12,631 nt of DNA from Hypholoma sublateritium FD-334 SS-4. Lineage: Eukaryota; Basidiomycota; Agaricomycetes; Agaricales; Strophariaceae. Where the stretch lies: assembly GCA_000827495.1 (NCBI GenBank), contig KN817784.1, positions 3,692 through 16,322 on the forward strand. Reading direction: 5' to 3'. The stretch's first letter is position 1; the number at the start of each line of letters is the position of its first letter. The notes below the pieces were generated by a model. The model did not search any database. It worked only from the letters and a program-made list of their open reading frames with translations, and had not been told where the DNA came from. The position numbers and the translations under genes were made by a program. Positions 1 to 8,591 of the stretch are shown in pieces.

Positions 1-420
1 AATACAGCCCCTTTGATATATTTGTGTGAGCTAGCAGGACTCCATTTGGGTAGTCTCGACCACCAATACCCGTTCTGAGTTTTACTGTCTCTGAGTTTAT
101 TAACTGCGTACATATCTGCACAAGTCAATTGCTGTCTGTCACAGTCTCTGTTATTTCACTGGAGCTAGCTAGGTCGGGTACCTCCTAGCTCCCCTTGTCT
201 ACATAGTGGAGTACGTCTAAAATCGAAAATCTAGCGGATTTACACGCATAGACCGATTGCAGCCGTATCAACGTGCTCTAGGCGCTCGGCGCTCATGCAA
301 TGCACTCCTCCCTTTGCTGATTACTCTAAGCCTACTCAAAGCCTACTGCTATGTCAGATATTTGGATGCACACATCCCAAAATCCATCAATATTCCATTG
401 TTGCAACCTCGCCGGACTGC
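1..420. other. Left flank without a supported gene
   Basis: No reading frame here has credible protein character or splice structure. The stretch 161-192 holds an imperfect inverted repeat (GGAGCTAG near 161 against CCTAGCTCC near 184), and a related GAGCTAGC word sits near 29. This could be the remnant of a transposable-element end, but I see no paired LTR, primer-binding site or target-site duplication. Short frames starting at 257 and 351 run into the satellite block and are not believable genes. Confidence 0.4.
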
Positions 421-895
421 TCCCCATCTCTGCGATGATTTTGCGACACAGATGTCGCAAATTCGTGAATCATCACAGCTTCTGCACCACAACTGCACCT
501 GCCTCCCCACCACCTCTTGCTCGTGGCCGCCCCAAAGCCATACTCGCAGACGTCCTGCAACCTCACGAAACACCGCCAACACCGATCCCACATGACTCGC
601 CCGCCCCTTGATGTCCCAACCGCGCTGGTCTGCGCAGCCCAGGTACCTGCAGACACCGTTCTGTGCAGCCCAATCCCACTGAAATAGCCCATGACCATAG
701 CCATGGTGCCTGTGCGAGCATCGGAGCTCGCACAGATGCCAATATTCGGCACTCCCCACCTTCAAAAAATGGTGCCACGGCGCCTGCACGGGCACTGCTG
801 CTCATACAGGTGCCGCTTGGAACAGGCAGGATCTTTGAGCACCCACCACCGGCCCAGGGTGCCTGTGTGAGCATTGAAGCTCGCGCGGGCTCCAT
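420..895. repeat. Left block of the ~80-bp palindromic satellite
   Basis: This GC-rich, C-biased stretch holds diverged copies of the unit that fills 5689-8310. Three clear hairpins are centred near 722, 796 and 875, spaced 74 and 79 bp. Each has an arm of the form GCCTGYGYGAGC, a 6-nt loop and an arm of the form GCTCGCRCRGGC. The best is 711-734, where 9 bp pair perfectly around the loop ATCGGA and the stem continues imperfectly to 705-740. A more diverged hairpin lies at 441-460 (TTGCGAC, loop ACAGAT, GTCGCAA). Between about 475 and 700 the pattern has decayed. The block has the same orientation as the main array, judged by the C-rich strand. Reading frames in it are by-products of the repeat. 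Confidence 0.7.
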
Positions 896-899
896 TCCT

Positions 900-1594
900 C
901 ATTTCCCCACCTCTTCCATCAGGAAAAGCCCATATTGAAATTTTTGCACTGTGAAGCTACTATGTAACATAAATAAGACCAAAAGCACGCTGAATCCTAC
1001 ACTATGATGCGTGTTTATGGAAATAATAAATAATAGATCCAATAGATCAAATGGTGNAGATTAAATCAAATAAAATGTGTGCACAAATTTCCCTTGAAAA
1101 ATAATGCATCTTTAAACATAACTCGACTACAGCGGACAAGAATTATGAATGCAAGAAATATAAACGACACACCAATTGTACCATATTTTCGTCACCATGA
1201 ACACTATAGTCAGTATAAAGCTTTGACTATTTGGCCCCAATTGGGCCTTGGCAGATGCCAATGATGGGTTTCTCATGTTAGTATAACTATTTGATCATAC
1301 ACTGAACAACTACCAGACAACTTTCTTTGCTCAAACATTGCAATACAGTTATTCACTGGTCTTTGAGACAGCCAAATATATATGAGTCTCGGAAAATTGT
1401 TCAACGTCTATAGTAGATATTATGAGTAGACAGAAATGAGTATATACATCTAAAGTTATGGAATATGGGTTTAATCGGNTGGTATGGTNGAAGTGTTGCT
1501 NTATCGCCTCTTATCAATGAAATAAATGAAGATCAGTGAAAAACGGCCCAATGAGCCAATGTCACACCTGCCTAACTTGGACAGTTTTGATGGC
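900..1594. other. AT-rich intergenic stretch, nothing recognised
   Basis: The sequence becomes abruptly AT-rich right after the left satellite block. I see no protein-like frame, no convincing splice pairs, no RNA gene and no strong repeat. It contains single ambiguous bases at 1057, 1479, 1489 and 1501. Confidence 0.4.
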
Positions 1595-2310
1595 TTAGTC
1601 ACTATCGCTGCCCCCGCCTTCATCNTTGTCTTCTTCATCACTTCCTTCATCCTCCTCACTGCCCTCATCGAAATCGGACAGCTTCGGCTTTGGAANGGCC
1701 TTAGCCATTGCTGGCATCTTTGGCTTTGGGTTTTGATTGTTCTTCTTGGTGCAGAGCAACAGCTTGTGCCATGAGGTTGTCCTTTTGCTTCCGTGCTATT
1801 TGCCTCTTCAGACTATCAGCTTTTGCGTGCTTGACCATAGCTTCCAATGAATATTGGATGAGCGCAGAGTCTTTGCCCCTATTCTTAATTGATGTGCTGT
1901 TGAAAATGGTAATTGTGACATGATGTGACCCAATAGTCTATTTTGAGCAAAATTTCGTCTCTTGAGCCATTCCTCAACCACACCATTGACTTATGGCAGA
2001 AGTGGAACCTTCAGGATGTCCTTGGGATGTATATATACTGCATTATTCAAAAAAATTGCAACCTGTTTGGTCCAAAGCTTCGTTATTAGAGCATATGATT
2101 TTGCCATTTTTGCATCAAATTGACTGNTCTCCATCCCCNGGAGCGACCACTGGCTTTCAGGCCTTGGTAGACTACACAAGTGTAGCAATATAGTACTAAA
2201 GTAGACTCAAAAAAACTCCGAGGGATTTCGGTCAGAATTGAGCTCACAAAGCTGTTTTGTCTCATTGGATAGTGTGTCTCATAGACCGGTGAATAACTGT
2301 ATGCACAATA
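1595..2310 (-). pseudogene. Unrecognised broken gene with acidic C-terminal tail
   Basis: I do not recognise the family. Read on the minus strand, protein-like segments follow one another but switch frame. About 2310-2150 reads as a segment containing YPMRQNSFVSSILTEIPRSF. About 2188-1993 continues one frame over (KSYALITKLWTKQVAIFLNN), then meets a TAA at 1991-1993 and stays protein-like beyond it (VNGVVEEWLKRRNFAQN). About 1920-1710 is in another frame and is a Lys/Gln-rich, probably helical segment (LKRQIARKQKDNLMAQAVAL). The last segment, in yet another frame, is strongly acidic (LSDFDEGSEEDEGSDEED) and stops at TAA 1595-1597. An acidic tail suggests a nuclear or chromatin-associated protein, but that is inference. 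Ambiguous bases at 1625, 1696, 2127 and 2139 sit inside it, so some frameshifts could be assembly errors. The 5' end is not defined. Confidence 0.4.
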
Positions 2311-2523
2311 AAATGACATATATTTCACTATTTGCATTAACTGTAGTTATGGTAAATGGCTGGAGAAATGTTTACGAGATAAATGAAAGTAGACATGTCA
2401 CCAACATGATTATGAACACCAAGGAGAAGTCAATAACGCGATTAAAATAATGTGTAAGTATGAATATGACCAAATCACAATTCTATACAAGTGTTACTCG
2501 TTTGGTTGGAGCAGCTTGGTTAT
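2311..2523. other. Spacer between two minus-strand genes
   Basis: This AT-rich stretch lies between the stop of the DUF6532-like gene (2524) and the first recognisable part of the broken gene downstream. A pyrimidine-poor acceptor-like TACAG near 2300 (minus strand) could belong to an intron of the latter. Nothing else is recognised. Confidence 0.3.
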
Positions 2524-5276
2524 CTAATCATTGAGTGGTGGGAGATTAAGGCGTGCCATACATCTTGTGGCAATGTGATTGGCAGAATGAATGCCTTGAG
2601 AGCTACTCAAGATTATTAGCCAAGTATTAGTCAAGTCAAGAACTGGAAATACATACCCAATGGCATCATACAAGCCAGATATCAATTTGTGGAAGAAATC
2701 TGGGCGCTCAGCTTTTAATGTTGTGAGAAAGATCTCATGGCCCCTGTATATGCTTTCATAAGCGTCAGCACGGAAGTTGCTCTTCACGCACTTGTAGCCC
2801 TGGCTCCAGTTGTCCAGTGATGCATGGGTCTTGGATAGACAACTTATGAATATTGGCCTCGAGAATAAGTATTGGTCACTCACCGATGTTGCTATCACAC
2901 AGACCATCACAATGGGGAGCTCCATTTTGTCTTTTTTAGGGCCCTCCATGATGGTAGACCCAAAGCAACCCTGGTATTTCTGACTCAGGGTTCCTCAGTT
3001 TCTGGTGAAAAAAGCTTCCTTAATTGACGAAATGATACATGGATGATAGTATGGGCAGTTTGTGTCAGCGGTTCCTAGCTGAACACAAAGTCAGTAGGAT
3101 GTAACATCTGAGTTGACAATATGTTGACTTACAACAAGTGGATATATGTAGTTTTGATCCTCGTTTGTGAGGTCTTTCATGTGCTTCTCTGCTTGAATAC
3201 TGGTGATGAGCTGATAGAATCCTTCGACCTTCTTGTCGGTAATCCCTTTGGTTTGGGTGTGCAAGAGAGAGACCCGTCCATTGATCTAGAAGGGTGACAG
3301 TTAGCACAAGTCCAGCAAGAAAAGAGGTACTTACCACATGTGCACAAAGTTTGACGAGTTCATAATCTTCCTTCAGACACTTGTTAATCCCGTGATATCC
3401 AAGACACTTTGCACAGTGGACAAAGACGTCACAGTGGAATGTCTCATATTCAGCTTGGTTAGTGGCTGGATAAGCGGACTCGAAAAGAAAATGGTCTGTC
3501 ACATGGTTGACCGATGCATGAATCATCCTTTTCATTGGTAAAGGTTGATCTTTGATGCTGAGGTTACGAGCACCTGGAACCACTGGTGTATAATGAGCCT
3601 CTTCCGGCCAGTTGATGTTCACACGGTGCACAGAGATAAGGCCTGAGGTACAGTCACTGTCGTCTTCAGGATCAGAGGCTGCCATAGTGGAATCTGCCTT
3701 GCAATGGATGTTGGCATGACATTTCGATTGCCAAGGTGCAGTGACATCCTTGGTTTTCCATCTAGAGACCTGCACGTATATTAGTATATTGAATGAGGAT
3801 TGACCGAACACTTACCTCTGCCAGATGGGCTCTCTTGCGTTTAGTGGACCCAGAAGGCTTGTTCTATAAAATATATCATTAGAATATTCACATTTTGTTA
3901 CAAGGCACGAACCTTCTTAGATTGCCTTTCAGGTTCTGACTCAAGTTTGTCGTCATCAACGTCCATGGTTTCTTCTTCATGCGCGTCAACCTCTAATGTT
4001 CCATCAAATTTAGACACTGTAGTACCTTGTTCGTGTCCCACAAAAAATTCATCCTCATCCTCCAGTCCTTCATCATCAGCATGACATTGAGGATGTGCTT
4101 TCCACTGAGGATGCTAATAATATGTGGTAAGCATGTGAGCTGAAGTAATAAATGGGGCGCAAAACTTGAACCTGCCTCAGATGATAATTTTTCCCTTATA
4201 TCCTCTTTATCAAGGTGCATTAGGTCTGTCTCTTCTTGACTTTCACCAAGGTCAGAACCGTCATCTTTATCATTGTCAGTGCTAGACTCAGAGCTGTCTT
4301 CAACAGCTCGATTGCGGGAGGGCTTCGGTGCAGAAGATCTATTAATAGGACTACCAGATTTTTGCAACTGGTCATCACTGCTGTCATCATCAATGCTGAT
4401 AGCTGCTGGAGGCTTTCGGCGTGAGCCTGATTGCTGGGTTGGTGCGGCAGTACTAGTTGACTTGGGCTCAGGTGGTGATGCTAAGGAGAATAATAGAAAC
4501 AGTCATCAACGATGGCACCCATATGCTGGATGTGATGCCTACCTTTTTTGGCCTTACACAAAGGGCCATTAGAGTTGGATTCAGAGGTGGAACACTTGCG
4601 ACTTTTCTTTGCAGGTGCCCAGCCTACCATAGTCCACAGATTGGTAAGTTTACTTTGTCGCCACTGGTAGTAATGTCAAAGTACATCAGGAAAATGACCT
4701 TTGGCTTTGGGGAGCTTAAAGCTTCCTAGGGTGCCATAAGGCACATAGGGATTCAGGGCAGCCAGGACTCCCAGGAGCTCTGAATGGAAAGTTAATTTTC
4801 AACCAACTTTGTACAAATCTCTCAGGGTGTGTCAGGGCAACTTAAGACATTCAAAACATCCTTGGGGCAGCTTTTTATTGTTAATTGTTAGCTTCAAGGT
4901 TCTTGCAGCAGTTATTGTTATCTTCATGCTCAACTAAAGTTACCTGAAGACTGATTATGCTCACATTTATCACCAATCTTGGTTTAAATTTTAAATCAAA
5001 GTTAAGACATATTTGTCCAAAACATATTATCATTCCAAATATGATAAAACACATTTATATTATAGTGCTAGCTGACTACACTATTGAACAATGCTAAACG
5101 TAAACTATACCTGTATCTCTACAGATTACCTTAGACCTACAAACCTGGCCAGTAAGGAAATGAGGGTCCTTCTGCTAAATAAAGGAGCCAGTATTAAGCA
5201 ATGCACAGATATGTAGAACACATACCTTGCCATCTTCACTCAGTACCCATGTCTGACCTCCACCTAGTCCTGCCGA
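2524..5276 (-). pseudogene. DUF6532-like domain gene, multi-exon, with in-frame TGA codons
   Basis: Function unknown; I assign the domain to the basidiomycete family DUF6532 from recalled patterns. Exons on the minus strand that keep one frame are 4779-4543, 4480-4176, 4113-3913, 3863-3816, 3769-3335, 3285-3133, 3078-2884, 2829-2657 and 2602-2524, about 608 codons, ending at TAG 2524-2526. Introns are 46-62 nt. All are GT-AG except 4175-4114, which needs a GC donor. The N-terminal part holds LGSFKLPKAKGHFPDVL, then a Ser/Asp/Glu-rich region and a basic KRKR motif (possible nuclear signal). The domain runs roughly from 3540 to 2657, with FLFESAYP, MELPIVMVCVIATS and FRADAYESIYRGHE. Likely upstream exons are 5276-5226 (GGGQTWVLSEDGK) and 5174-5145 (QKDPHFLTGQ), joined by an intron at 5225-5175; the start codon is not identified. 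In-frame TGA codons at 2995-2997 and 4676-4678, and one bounding the first exon at 5277-5279, argue for a pseudogene. Confidence 0.72.
4780..5144 (-). other. Long AT-rich gap within the 5' part of the DUF6532-like gene
   Basis: Other introns of this gene are 46-62 nt, but about 365 nt separate the exon ending at 5145 from the one starting at 4779. The gap begins with a GTTTGT donor-like sequence (minus strand) and ends with TTCCATTCAG, a good acceptor. It may contain small unrecognised exons or an inserted, decayed element. No convincing reading frame is visible inside it. Confidence 0.35.
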
Positions 5277-5279
5277 TCA

Positions 5280-5688
5280 CATACCTAACGATGACGTTGA
5301 CCAGCTGGCACTTGTAGTTGAAGTCTTGAAGATGTGAGTCTGACACAATTGTAAGGTGGTGTATAGCAGAGAAAAAGATAGAACTTACCATGTGGTGTAC
5401 AGTGAGTGTTGAGTGAGTGTGGCAAGAGGCAGGAAGTGACGTGGCATGGAGCAAGGATGTTTCGGAGTTCTGTTGCAAGTGTCATGCTTTAAATCATGAG
5501 GGTGACACGCTCACGTGATCACGTGTTGTCGGCGTGCCTCTGTTTATGGACGAAGGTGAGAAATCATTTTCAAGGTGAAAAGGATTTCCCACATTGCTTC
5601 AATCATTTGGGTGTCTGGCCTGCAGATGCAAGCAAATCCCCCCTGCCTTTTCCGCCTCCAAGTATCCAACCACCACCACCTTGTCGAG
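5280..5688 (-). other. 5' flank of the DUF6532-like gene, possible leader exons
   Basis: On the minus strand a good intron, GTAAGTTC to GTGTCAG, can be drawn at about 5391-5343, with exon-like sequence on both sides. An ATG at 5485-5483 precedes it. The resulting peptide is not recognisable and does not join the downstream exons without meeting TGA 5277-5279. It may be untranslated leader or a degraded first exon. Confidence 0.25.
5512..5525. promoter_or_regulatory. Double E-box palindrome CACGTGATCACGTG
   Basis: Two CACGTG hexamers separated by AT form a perfect 14-bp palindrome. CACGTG is the classic site for bHLH regulators such as Pho4/Cbf1/USF-type proteins. It lies about 27 bp upstream of an ATG on the minus strand (5485) and between the satellite and the 5' end of the DUF6532-like gene, so a promoter role for that gene is plausible. 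This is inference from sequence and position only. Confidence 0.4.
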
Positions 5689-5737
5689 CACATGCCGCGG
5701 TGCGGACACACGCGCTGCGCACACGTCGCGGCATGTG
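5689..5737. repeat. Large inverted repeat at the left edge of the main satellite block
   Basis: An 11-bp perfect inverted repeat, CACATGCCGCG at 5689-5699 against CGCGGCATGTG at 5727-5737, encloses a second inner pairing (GTGCG at 5700-5704 with CGCAC at 5718-5722). It is longer and better paired than the standard satellite hairpins and marks where the array begins. Confidence 0.7.
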
Positions 5738-7066
5738 ACGCACTCGCACCCATCAACACTGCCGCCGCTGCCTGCACCATCGCCACCACAACCCAACACC
5801 GCCGCCTCGCCTTTCTCTGTCTCTCTGCCTCCGAGGATCGAACATCGCTGCCACAGCACCTGTGCGAGCTGCGATGCTCGCACGGGTGCCTTTCCTCGTT
5901 GCGCCGCCTGTCCCACACCAAACATCACCGCCAATGCGTCCACGTGAGCTGTGACGCTTGCGCGGGCGCCTTTCATTATTGCTCCGCATCTCGATCATCA
6001 ACGCCGTCGCCCATCACCCCCGTGAGCGGCACAGCTCGCCCCGATGCCCTTTCACCTTCTCCCCGCCGTTCATGGATCCAACAATGCCGCATCGGCGCCT
6101 GAGCAAGCATCAAAGCTTGAGTAGGCGCCGTTACAATCCCTTTCCCTCACTGACACCGCTGATCCCCGCCACATTGCCTCTCTAGCACTCACCGCCGCCC
6201 CTTGACCCGTCACGCCACCTGGACCACCGCCATACGCGACACGCCAGCGATTTGGCTTCCATATCACCTTTCTACCATCCCCGCCGCGCATCGGTGGCCT
6301 GAAGTCAACCTCCACACCACCGTCCCACCACCGGAACATGCCGCCACAGCGCCTGAATGTGCTGCGACGCTCGCCCAGGCGTGTTTCCTTGCCTCTCTGC
6401 CTCTCCCGCACCCAACGTCCCCGCCACAGCACCCGCATGAGCTGCGAAGCTCGTGCGGGTGCTTGTCTTCGTCTCTCCGCCATTCCATGACCACATTTCC
6501 CTGCCGTGGCGCCTGCATGAGCTGCAATGCTCGTGCGGGTGTCACTCTGATGTTCCCCAGCCCTCCATCGCCCAACAACGCTGCAAAGATAATGGTGCTG
6601 ACTTCGATGGTTGCGCCATTGCCGCTCCCCGCCTTCTCGTCCCTCCAGCGCTCAACAGTGTCGCGCCGGAGCCCCCATTGCCCGATGCCGCTCAGGGCAC
6701 CTGCGCGAGCTGCAAAGCTGGCACAGGAACTGTTTTTCGACGCTGCCCCGCCACCCCTGCCTCTTCAACACCCAACAGCGCCGTTTCCCGCCATCCCAAC
6801 CTCTCCAGCGCCCATCTGGGATCATTCCGCCCTGGACCTGTTCCCACCAAGGTCCCCCCCCGCGGTTCTGTGCCCCTGTTGCTCCAGCACCCGACAATGC
6901 CACCACGCCAGCCCCGCACCCAGTGCTCAGGTGCTGCCTGACGCCGCCCCGCTCATCCATCACCTAACATCGCCGCACCGGTGCGTGCGGGGCCTCTTGT
7001 AGGCTCCATTCCCCCCCTCCTTTGATATTCCTCGTCTCCCACCCCTCTGGCCTCCAATACAGCCGC

Positions 7067-7108
7067 AACAGTGTCTGTGCGGGCATCTTGTCCCGTGCGG
7101 ACACTGTT
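7067..7108. repeat. Long variant hairpin inside the satellite
   Basis: The left arm at 7067-7083 (AACAGTGTCTGTGCGGG) pairs with 7092-7108 at 14 of 17 positions around an 8-nt loop. It is longer than the standard unit and differs in the loop-proximal arm (GCGGG instead of GCGAGC). It may be a diverged or separate subfamily. Confidence 0.6.
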
Positions 7109-7754
7109 CCTCACACTGCGCTCCTCCGGCACGCAATCCCGGCGCTCCAGCGCATCTGCGTGTTGCATAGACACGCCACATTTTGCACCGTCTGCCCTCC
7201 AGGCCTTAGCTCGCTGCGAGGGTGTCTGCGCACATTGCGGCTCATACAGCGCTGATCCGGGCCGTCGACTGAGCTGAGAAAGAATGTGCGGAATGTTCAT
7301 TCTCTGCTCTACACCCTCCACCACCTCCATCCGCCGCCGCCGACCACCTCTCACCACTGTTGTTACCCACCCAGCACCTCCACACCTGTCGCATCTGCCA
7401 TCGACAGCCTCCTCCACCTTGTCACTCACCTCTCGCCAAACCACGAGCATGCAGAAGACATGCGCCGGCGCACGAAACTCACGATTGAAGCGTTCGGGGA
7501 TATTGAGAGGATGGCAGGATGGGAACCAAGGTCGGCAGGCTAGAAAGATAGGTGAGTAGTGAATCTACTGCATCGCCCGCAGCTTACTGACCAGCAGCTG
7601 CAAATCCACAGCCAACACCGACACCATACCACACTGCCTGCCCTTTGATCCCCCAACGCAGCCACCCAGGCGCCCGCGTGCATTTGAAGCTTGCGCGGGC
7701 GCTGTTTCATGCCGACCGTCCCCACCTGGACCACCCAATGCCGCCGCCTTGGGG

Positions 7755-7780
7755 CTGTGCGAGCCCTGATGCTCGCACAG
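7755..7780. repeat. Best-preserved satellite hairpin
   Basis: CTGTGCGAGC at 7755-7764 pairs perfectly over 10 bp with GCTCGCACAG at 7771-7780 around the loop CCTGAT. It is a useful reference for the satellite unit. Confidence 0.75.
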
Positions 7781-8310
7781 ACGCTGATTCTCGACACTAC
7801 CCTCCGCATCCGCTGCTGCATCACCCAACAACGCCGCGCCCGTGCCTGTGTGAGCTCTGCTGCTTGCACAGGCCCCGTTCATGAGCCTTCCAGCTCGCCC
7901 GGGCGCTGTTTCGCTTTGCTCCTGCTCACTAGGGCGCAAAAACACCGCAGTAGCGCATGCGCGAGCCTATATACTTGCACAGGCGCATTTCCTTGCCCCT
8001 CCGCCCCTCCGGAACCCACGATTGCTGGAACGGCGCCTGTGAGCGTTTCAGCACGTGCGGGAGCTGTTTTCAACGCCGGCCGCCGTTCTGCCCTCCTATC
8101 GCCCATACTGCGCTTGTGCAAGCTTAACTGCTCGCGTGGGTGCAGTTGCACGCCAACTTGTACCCCTCATCAGTGCCTGCATGAGCTTCGACGCTCGCGC
8201 GGGCGCTGTTTCTCATCCCTCAGCCCCTCTCCAGCACCCAAGAAAGCTGCAATTTCATTCTTCGACAGCTGGTGATGGCGACGATCACACCTGCTCGGGC
8301 GCTGGCTGGC

Positions 8311-8591
8311 CCTCCATAGAGTAAATATCCTGTAATTACTTAGAGTATTCATTGTTATAGTATTCATTTGTGATATTAATATCCAAATTTCATTAAATTT
8401 CATCTCAAGTCAAAGTAGCCTCTGGTTGATGCAGGATGTCTTTAGGTGCCTCAGGACTTCTTAGGGCATTCCAAGGGCATTACAAAAATACATACTCTAC
8501 AAAAGATGCCTAAGAGTCTCAAGCGTCTCAAGTATCCAAGGAGACCTGGGAAAAGTGTTAAATTTAGATTTGCCCTCAGGGTGCCATCAAA
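8311..8591. other. AT-rich flank right of the satellite
   Basis: The GC-rich array stops abruptly near 8310. The stretch up to 8591 holds no protein-like frame. Words such as CCTCAGGACTTCTTAGGGC and CCTAAGAGTCTCAAG suggest weak internal repetition, with loose similarity to 4720-4860, but I cannot define a unit. Confidence 0.3.

Larger units (their letters stand above)
5740..8310. repeat. Main block of the ~80-bp palindromic tandem satellite
   Basis: The unit is a C-rich spacer, often containing a word like CACCCAACAACGCCGC, then a hairpin: an arm like GCGCCTGCGCGAGC, a 6-nt loop and an arm like GCTCGCGCGGGCGC. Hairpin centres I can place are about 5872, 5952, 6030, 6111, 6365, 6445, 6525, 6713, 7087, 7167, 7236, 7686, 7767, 7858, 7889, 7969, 8047, 8126 and 8189. 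Neighbour spacing is mostly 78-82 bp, with gaps where units have decayed and shorter steps of 31 and 63 bp near the right end. Units at 5856-5889 and 6429-6462 pair over 14 bp with a single G-T. Eighty is not a multiple of three, so each unit changes frame. The long frames here (for example 6202-7002 plus and 5575-6102 plus) are repeat artefacts. I see no real gene in this block. Confidence 0.8.

Noticed and set aside
1..250. Retrotransposon LTR
   Set aside because: Some palindromic words, but no second copy, no primer-binding site, and no gag or pol coding sequence.
563..938. Overlapping frames in the left GC-rich block as genes
   Set aside because: Same repeat origin, with related peptides in several frames.
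4236..4729. Plus-strand frames over the acidic exons
   Set aside because: They are shadows of the minus-strand DUF6532-like exons, whose frame is preserved across consecutive introns.
6202..7002. 266-codon plus-strand reading frame as a gene
   Set aside because: It is composed of satellite units read in rotating frames. It is Pro/Ala/Cys/His-rich without domain character, and equally good frames exist on both strands.
705..8208. Family of structured non-coding RNAs or microRNA-like hairpins
   Set aside because: Stems are only about 9-16 bp, and their G-U pairs are explained by CpG decay. No promoter or compensatory signal is visible.
5740..8310. CRISPR array
   Set aside because: The repeated palindromes are diverged, the spacers between them are themselves related repeats, and the surrounding genes are eukaryotic with spliceosomal introns.
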